In this document: in pieces, positions 58,421-64,000 of the stretch
Layout of the letters: each line of letters starts with the position of its first letter
Numbering within the stretch: the first letter of the stretch is position 1
Assembly: GCA_019633425.1 (NCBI GenBank)
Contig: WSUB01000021.1
Location: forward strand, 248,001-312,000
DNA length: 64,000 nucleotides
DNA from: Tulasnella sp. 424
Lineage: Eukaryota; Basidiomycota; Agaricomycetes; Cantharellales; Tulasnellaceae
Direction: 5' to 3'
Made by a program: the position numbers and the translations under genes
The notes under the pieces: model-generated
Databases searched by the model: none
Told to the model about the DNA's origin: nothing
The model's input: the letters and a program-made list of their open reading frames with translations, nothing else

Positions 58421-58815
58421 ATGGAAAGAAGAAGTGATCTTCTTGTTGTACTTCGACCGTGCGGTCGAGCTAACCTAGTTCCCTTCTGTGATTTAGGGTA
58501 CTGGTTGAGACTTCACAACCTGAAGCAAGAACGCTTAATAGAATACGAGGAGACAAGACAAGAGTCATCGCGCGGTGAAACTACGGAATGGCAGGTTTGG
58601 ATTAGAGGCAAGTCGTTCCAATTTCATTACTCTGAGGGCAGGATTCACATCACGGATACCATCCCTCCTCAGTTACTTCCCTGAGCTTCGCCAGGTTCCC
58701 TTTGTCACAGCACATTGTTGGGCAGCTCTACTGGGACTACGGGGCACGCGTCCAAGAGGCGAGAGAAGGTGTTGCCAGAAACATCTTACACCTCCTTGGG
58801 GTCGACCCACTGTAG
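58421..58815 (+). CDS. Mini dsRNA-binding-domain protein G3 (82 aa)
   Basis: Exons 58421-58433 (MERR plus one base), 58497-58611 and 58695-58815; 249 bases, in frame. The protein reads YWLRLHNLKQERLIEYEETR, QESSRGETTEWQVWIRGK, FPLSQHIVGQLYWDYGARVQ and EAREGVARNILHLLGVDPL. Unlike G2, intron 2 cannot be read through, which supports the three-exon model for all G genes. Confidence 0.68.
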
Positions 58816-60982
58816 CCATTTCTACTGACAAGAAGCCAGTTTCGAGTGTAATTTACTTTAAACCGTGCGCGATAATGGTCTTTACATTAATCATTCTAGA
58901 ACTCGGATGTATTAGTCAGAGTATATTAGACAATCATTAGCGTTCTAGACATTGTAGCATGACGATTTTCACCTTTGGTAGAAACGAAACCACGGCCAGA
59001 ACAAAAGAGCTATCCGAGGAGGATATAGTATATTTGTTAGCTGGCCCATTCGTTACGAAAGGGGTCAAAGTGCCTTGAGGGGTCGTTCCCGGGTAGCCGC
59101 TGCAGCTCATGTGTCGTGCAGGAAATTGCCGCAGGGCACTTGGGAACCTCGTCATAGCGAGCATAATAACTTTTAGTCCAGATTGTCAGCCCATTAATTC
59201 TTGGGTTACCGGATTACTCCGGGGGACGGTATCCTCCCAAAGTCCGGCCGATGGAAAATGATTCGGACCGGTTCTGGTCGGAGGGCTGAGTTGTTTTTTA
59301 CTCCGTTAAGCACGCACGCTGGAACAAAGGGATCAGTTGTATTTACTCTAATTGATCACTCTTTATAATTTTATTTCTAGTGAGGCAAGGGTCCTTCCCG
59401 GTTGAGCCGAACCCAACAAAAGCTAGAAGAAAGAAATGCCTCACACGACACCTGACTATTACTCAGCTCAGACGCCTAGGATAGCTCACGCCATTTGCTC
59501 GAACTGTACACGCGTAATGATATCTGTGAGGGCCCTCCACGCTTGATGGAGATAGCCCAGCACAGGCACCAATTACCCGATCCTGCTATATCCGACATCT
59601 CAAGGTACAGTGGCATTAGGCCCAAAGCTTCTAGCTAGAACTTCTATTTGATGCACTGCCGAGCTCTGTATCAACATCGTATACAAGAATCCCCTCAGCT
59701 TCCGCCTCACGCTAGACGCGTCGGGAGGTGGCTGTGCCATTACGGCTACGCTGATCTTTTGCCTCATGGACTGTGCGTAGTCGGTATGCAGACGATCGAA
59801 GCCATTCAGTAACTGTGTTTCAGCATGACAAATACCTCGGGCAGCATGTTTTCGGATCCGATGAGGAAGCCATCAGAAGTCGGGTAGAATCTCCCACACT
59901 TCCCCTGCTGTTTAATCCAATCGCATCAACCACCGCTGAGAACCACACCAGCGCCCGGTTGAGTAGCCTGCAGCTCAAATCCCCGACCAAGGCTCCTACA
60001 GCTCTACTTAGTTTTTCGAGTCTTGCCGAGTCAGTTCCAGCGGTGGCAACGTCTCAGCAGCGCTCTTCCATCCCTGGTCGCGCACTTGTGTGCGGGCAAT
60101 ATACATCGTTGCGGACGCTGATAAATCGATTTACTCTCTTGGTACGCGAAACTAGCAGACTTCCGTAGCCTCTTCTCGGCAAGATTCATTCGATCTTGGA
60201 CCGCGAATCATCGTCTGCCGATGGTTAACTGGTGACGCGTGAGGTTGCCGGAGGACCTTGTCTTGTGCCCACGAAGGCCTTGGCCAGGTCCTAAAGTAAC
60301 TTGTACGACGTTATGAATCGGTCTGCTGTGAGGTCCAATGTTTGTCGTGGCACGGGCTGTACCGTTTAAACCCTCAATCGGACAGGGTACCGCATCCACG
60401 ACGCTAGTGGGGACGCCTCGACACAAGGGGAATCTGCAACATGCAAGAGTGGTGCTAGGACTATTTGTCTATGTAGAACCGGTGAAAAATATACCTACGG
60501 CGCCTTTGCTACCCGACACGTTACTCCTGTGGGGATCCAGGTTCGATGAAACTGAGTCTTGAACTTTCATTTTTAGGAGCGAATGGAAAAGGGAGCCATG
60601 GAATGCGCACCCCAAAACCTCTCGTGTCGCTCTTACTCATGTCCGCTCCGACACCGCTGTCCGGAGTATGCCCGAACCGTTAAACAAGTCAACTATGTCT
60701 CTTCTCTTGTATTATACGGTTGTTCCTTCCGAGCAAAGAATACGGAAAAAGAAACTTTTGACTGCGCCATGTGTCTGTGGAACAGACGTCGGTAATCCTA
60801 TGCCAACGGACCTCTTCGAAAAATTCCTCATGAGAGCATTGAGCGTGTCAATGACTTATATGGGCAGTCTCAAATAGCGCTGTGTACAGTATAAAAGGTC
60901 TGCCACTGCAAGAACCTTTCCCCAACACTCAAGCACTACTCGCCTCTTACCCTCCAGTCTCAGTCTCCTCTGCCAATTTCAA
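58816..60982. other. Spacer between G3 and H2
   Basis: Diverged copy of 51110-53277. No supported gene. Confidence 0.45.
60890..60897 (+). promoter_or_regulatory. TATA box of H2
   Basis: TATAAAAG, 93 bases before the H2 ATG, in the same context as H1. Confidence 0.65.
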
Positions 60983-61367
60983 ATGGACGGACAAAGTCAG
61001 TCGCTTTCTTACCACCTTTCTCCCCAATTTCTAACGCCAGTGCTAGGACCTTATATGACCCTGCACAATATGCAGCAAAAGCGCATCATCAGTTATCGTG
61101 AAGAGCAACGTGAACAAGGTCCCCGTGACGCACCTGAATGGGAGATCTGGATACACAGTGCGCTATTCCGCAACTATTCTCACCACGCAGAGCAACGCAT
61201 AAACTAACTTTGCCTTCCTAGTCGCCGCTGTCAACACGACACTGGGATATCGCAATATCGCTAACCAGTCATACTGGTACCGGGCGTCCAAGAAGCAACA
61301 AGCGAAGGATATGGTAGCAAGACAAGTCTTGCTGGCGCTGGGACTCAGTCCTTCCGATATCCAATAA
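60983..61367 (+). CDS. Mini dsRNA-binding-domain protein H2 (91 aa)
   Basis: Exons 60983-60995, 61041-61157 and about 61222-61367, the same lengths as H1 (13, 117, 146). Blocks: PYMTLHNMQQKRIISYREEQ, GPRDAPEWEIWIHIAAVNTT, YRNIANQSYWYRASKKQQAK and DMVARQVLLALGLSPSDIQ. Helix 2 carries SKKQQAKDMVARQ, a near-canonical dsRBD RNA-contact motif. H1 and H2 differ mainly by conservative changes, so this pair looks constrained. Confidence 0.75.
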
Positions 61368-61558
61368 TTCTCTCGGTGGCTCTTCGCCTTATTCTTATTG
61401 ATTGTCACCGGATACCCCACCTTCTGTTGAACGCCTTAATACCCCTCGGATTCTGTAATGCAGGCCTCTGATGAATTAGTCACCATTTGGACTATCATCC
61501 GTGTCCTGAACATTTATAATATAACCTCAATATAATTTGCATAATGTAAAAAGACTAG

Positions 61559-62409
61559 TCAAGGAGAGTGTTTTCTTCGGAAGAGACGCGATGCCGTTCC
61601 CATGACAAATCGACGACTGGGTTCGACAACGCTTCGGGAAAACGCAGGTGAAAGATAGAGGGAGAATCCTATGCGTAGTGGTAGAATGGCCTAGGCGGAA
61701 GAAAGCTGACGATTAGTGAAGCAAAATGCAAGGGCTACCAATAACTGTCTACCTTCGTAAGCTGAAAGTAGAACGCGCCACAGTCAGGGTCACAGTAGAC
61801 ATTGGGGGATCGACAATGACCTACAGCGTATGCAGCGACGGCGTTTGCAACATCCCCTGCCAATCTTCCCTCGAGCTCGCTTTTCGGAACGCTATCAGCG
61901 GAAGCCCCCTTCTCATAACCCCACCATCCATATCTCCTTCCCACCCGACCAGCCCATTTTTCACCCTCGTCGAGATACACTCCCACTTTGGTATTCAGCC
62001 ATCCAGGGCTGTTCCCGTCAGTGCTCGGGTTCACTGTGGCGACCGTTTCGGGATTCGGTGCACCGTTACGGTTCCGGACAAGGTCAACAACTTGGTCGCC
62101 TACACCAACGTATTTCGCTCCAAAGAAGAATCCAACAAGTGGGATAACGGCAGTGATCTCGTGCAAAACTGCAAAAGAAAGGACAAGAGACGGAAGAGGT
62201 GTCCTAGTTCGCGCAGAAATTCTGTTCAAGGCATCCTGCGCGACAAACGCTCGTACGCGTCAGGAGGACGAATTTGGATGATTACGTAGGTTACTACTTG
62301 CCAGATATGGTTGAAACTTGGTTGGGCGACGAGTTGGGTCAATATTTGGTGACGTTGAATAGGCGCGAGTGACGTGGGTTGGCATGTGCACAGGAAGGAG
62401 AAATGGCAT
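61559..62409 (-). CDS. Mitochondrial inner-membrane protein, FAM210/DUF1279-like (tentative)
   Basis: Exon 1 (62409-62298) encodes a presequence-like MPFLLPVHMPTHVTRAYSTS. Exon 2 (62249-61825) encodes FVAQDALNRISARTRTPLPS then LVLSFAVLHEITAVIPLVGF (membrane segment), EKWAGRVGRRYGWWGYEKG and RLAGDVANAVAAYA. The last exon (61690-61559) encodes AILPLRIGFSLYLSPAFSRS and ends RRKHSP. A nine-base exon (LTK, 61761-61753) may lie between them. Size is about 222-225 residues. The order presequence, membrane segment, YGW block and second membrane segment suits small mitochondrial DUF1279-type proteins, but I am not certain of the family. It is the intact partner of the pseudogene at 53850-54249. Confidence 0.65.
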
Positions 62410-62755
62410 GGTGGCCGCAGCGGTGGGGAACCACGGATCGCCGTCGAACAACAAAGTGGGACAAGCAGAAGCACGCTGCAGATGCACTGCCGAATGTGCT
62501 CAGGCAAGTCTGGCTTGTGCGTGCTCACTCTACCACAGAATCCACCCGAACAAGATATATTGAATTCAGAAAAACGTGCTACGGATGATTCCTGGAAAAC
62601 TTTATAATGGCCAGCCACCATATGCTCAGACTCCTCGATGATGGAATTTTTAGAGCGACGAGCATGACGAGGGACATTAGAAAGAACAGAGACAATTGAG
62701 AGAAAATGAAAAGGTACATAGAGAGTCCGTTACGTATTCCTTCGGTATCCACGAA

Positions 62756-64000
62756 TTACCTGCGTGGGTTCTCTTCGTCGCCGTCGTCCTCGGACGGTTC
62801 CAAATCAACCCTCTGCTCCCTAGGTCCGCGTTCCTGATTCCATCTACTCAAGAAGAGATCCCGTGGTTCCGAGGTGGGATCTGGACTTGAAGAGCGATGC
62901 GTCGTGATCCATTCCGAGTAGTCCTCTAATGCGGCAGGAGTATTCCCTGAGAACCATTCTTTCTCCAGAAGCGGAGAAAGTCTGTTCTCCGGAATTGATT
63001 CTGACATGCTCCTAACGTGCTGTCGAAGACGTCGTCCACGACGGACTACAATCGCGTCAATGATTGGTTGGAGGGTGGCTTTGATGTCCTCGTCCTCTTC
63101 AGTCAGTTCCTGATCCTTCTTCATCTTGGCCTTCAAACCGCCAATGACGTCAATGAGGTGTGGGCCGGAGGCAAGGACATCTTCTTTGATTGCGTGCTCT
63201 TTGACGTATTTAATTACCGCTTCTAGCATTGCTTTGTACGCCTTCTTGATCTCGATGGTGGACAAGTGGTTTTCATCCGAAGGTTTCGTGGTATCTAGTG
63301 GGTATGCTTTAAGAGCCTTCGCGACGTTATTAAGGATGTTCGATGTGCTGGACAAGGAATTTCAGTCAAATATGCCATGAAAGACAAGTTTCAGCAAGAC
63401 TGACCTCGAGTATGCATCCCATAGCTCCTCCAGGTCGCTCCAGAACATTCGGTATTTCTCCAGGACGGGCATGCCATGGTGGTACTCGCGTTTCGGCACG
63501 GTGGCCAATGCCCAAGCGACGAGACCGATCGCCTTTGGATAATCCTCCGGGAAAACAGAACAGAACGCCACGCGCTCGAGGTCGGCTTCTCCCATCCAGT
63601 GTTCAACGGTAGGTCGGAACTTGGGAGGATAATGGCTGAGGTGGTGGTACATGCGACGATGCAGGAGAGCCTTGATGCTGGCGGCGATGTACAGGGGCAA
63701 GGCGGAATCCTCCACTTCGGTGGTAGGCGGGTCATTGTCCGGGCCAATGCTGAGGCAAGCCTGGATGATACGGCGTTGGTGTTCGAGCTCCATCATGACA
63801 TTATCCGGCACAGCATCCACACCTTCCAGAGACCATGGCTCCAGCCAGCCGTGATGCAGAGCGGTCTCGTAATCATCCCAGAACCAGTCATCATGCGGAC
63901 CCAAAGAGATGAATAGGTGAATGATGGCTCTCCCGTAAATCACCGCGTTGACAGCTGGGTTGCTCTTGTCCTCGCTGTCCTGGACCAAGGCATCGGGAGC
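62756..64000 (-). CDS. Unknown protein, partial at right edge
   Basis: Enters from beyond 64000 in frame (APDALVQDSEDKSNPAVNAV). The right exon runs to 63405 and contains HDDWFWDDYETALHHGWLEP, ELEHQRRIIQACLSIGPDND, YIAASIKALLHRRMYHHLSH and KREYHHGMPVLEKYRMFWSD. A 57-base intron (63404-63348) joins in phase 2 to the last exon, which contains STSNILNNVAKALKAYPLDT, LEAVIKYVKEHAIKEDVL and LKAKMKKDQELTEEDEDIKA. It ends with an acidic tail (EPSEDDGDEENPRR) at 62756. It is mostly helical, cytosolic or nuclear by composition. I do not recognise the family. Confidence 0.7.

Larger units (their letters stand above)
54250..61966. repeat. Large tandem duplication II, right copy
   Basis: Second copy of 47870-54249. 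It is longer because the G segment is present twice (about 56180-57750 and 57760-59060), giving G2 and G3. It ends inside the intact mitochondrial membrane protein gene near CACCCTCGTCGAG. Confidence 0.78.

Noticed and set aside
1..64000. tRNA, rRNA genes or intact transposons
   Set aside because: I found no convincing tRNA boxes or rRNA sequence, and no reverse transcriptase, integrase or transposase reading frame. Exhaustive detection would need a covariance-model and transposon-library scan.

Overview
The window looks like nuclear DNA of a basidiomycete fungus, most likely an agaricomycete. Almost every gene I can reconstruct is cut by short introns (about 40-100 bases, GT..AG, often with a CTRAY-like branch point). 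There are no bacterial-style operons. Several families are typical of mushroom genomes: a Gag-like host gene, a kinase-TPR fusion, small C2H2 proteins and a DUF89/ARMT1-type phosphatase. All assignments come from reading the sequence and from family knowledge; no database search was possible. Exon joins were derived by hand from splice signals, reading phase and comparison between paralogues inside the window.

Layout. 1-6 kb holds ordinary single-copy genes on the minus strand: the start of a membrane RING-like protein, an unknown protein and a DUF89/ARMT1-like phosphatase. 6.2-8.1 kb holds a decayed member of the main family of this window. 9.5-13.1 kb (plus strand) has a small secreted Cys-rich peptide gene with a duplicated peptide exon, a Gag-like gene and a thioredoxin-fold gene. 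13.7-23.1 kb is a head-to-tail minus-strand array of four genes (B, C, D, E) with the order N-terminal domain, ubiquitin-like domain, then a C-terminal domain carrying KPVIYLYPP. More members or fragments lie at 27.1-27.7, 33.8-34.3, 40.9-41.6, 46.5-48.1 and 54.25-54.47 kb. 23.6-26.6 kb is a duplicated small C2H2 zinc-finger locus with a third relative at 44.5-45.2 kb. 27.3-39.9 kb is a tandem duplication of about 6.5 kb; each copy carries a kinase-TPR gene and a TATA-bearing locus with hairpin-forming repeats. 47.9-62.0 kb is a second tandem duplication of 6.4 and 7.7 kb. It contains five very small single-domain dsRNA-binding proteins and ends at a mitochondrial membrane protein gene. An unknown protein gene runs off the right edge.

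The main theme is repeated local duplication with uneven decay. Some copies keep full coding capacity and identical exon lengths, while others carry a stop, a frameshift, a 29-bp duplication or a chimeric junction. The accessory content (ubiquitin-like multidomain proteins, kinase-TPR proteins, mini dsRNA-binding proteins, small zinc fingers and a Kex2-processed secreted peptide) is what one would expect of a fast-evolving recognition or defence island. That function is an inference; no gene here has a demonstrated role that I can point to.
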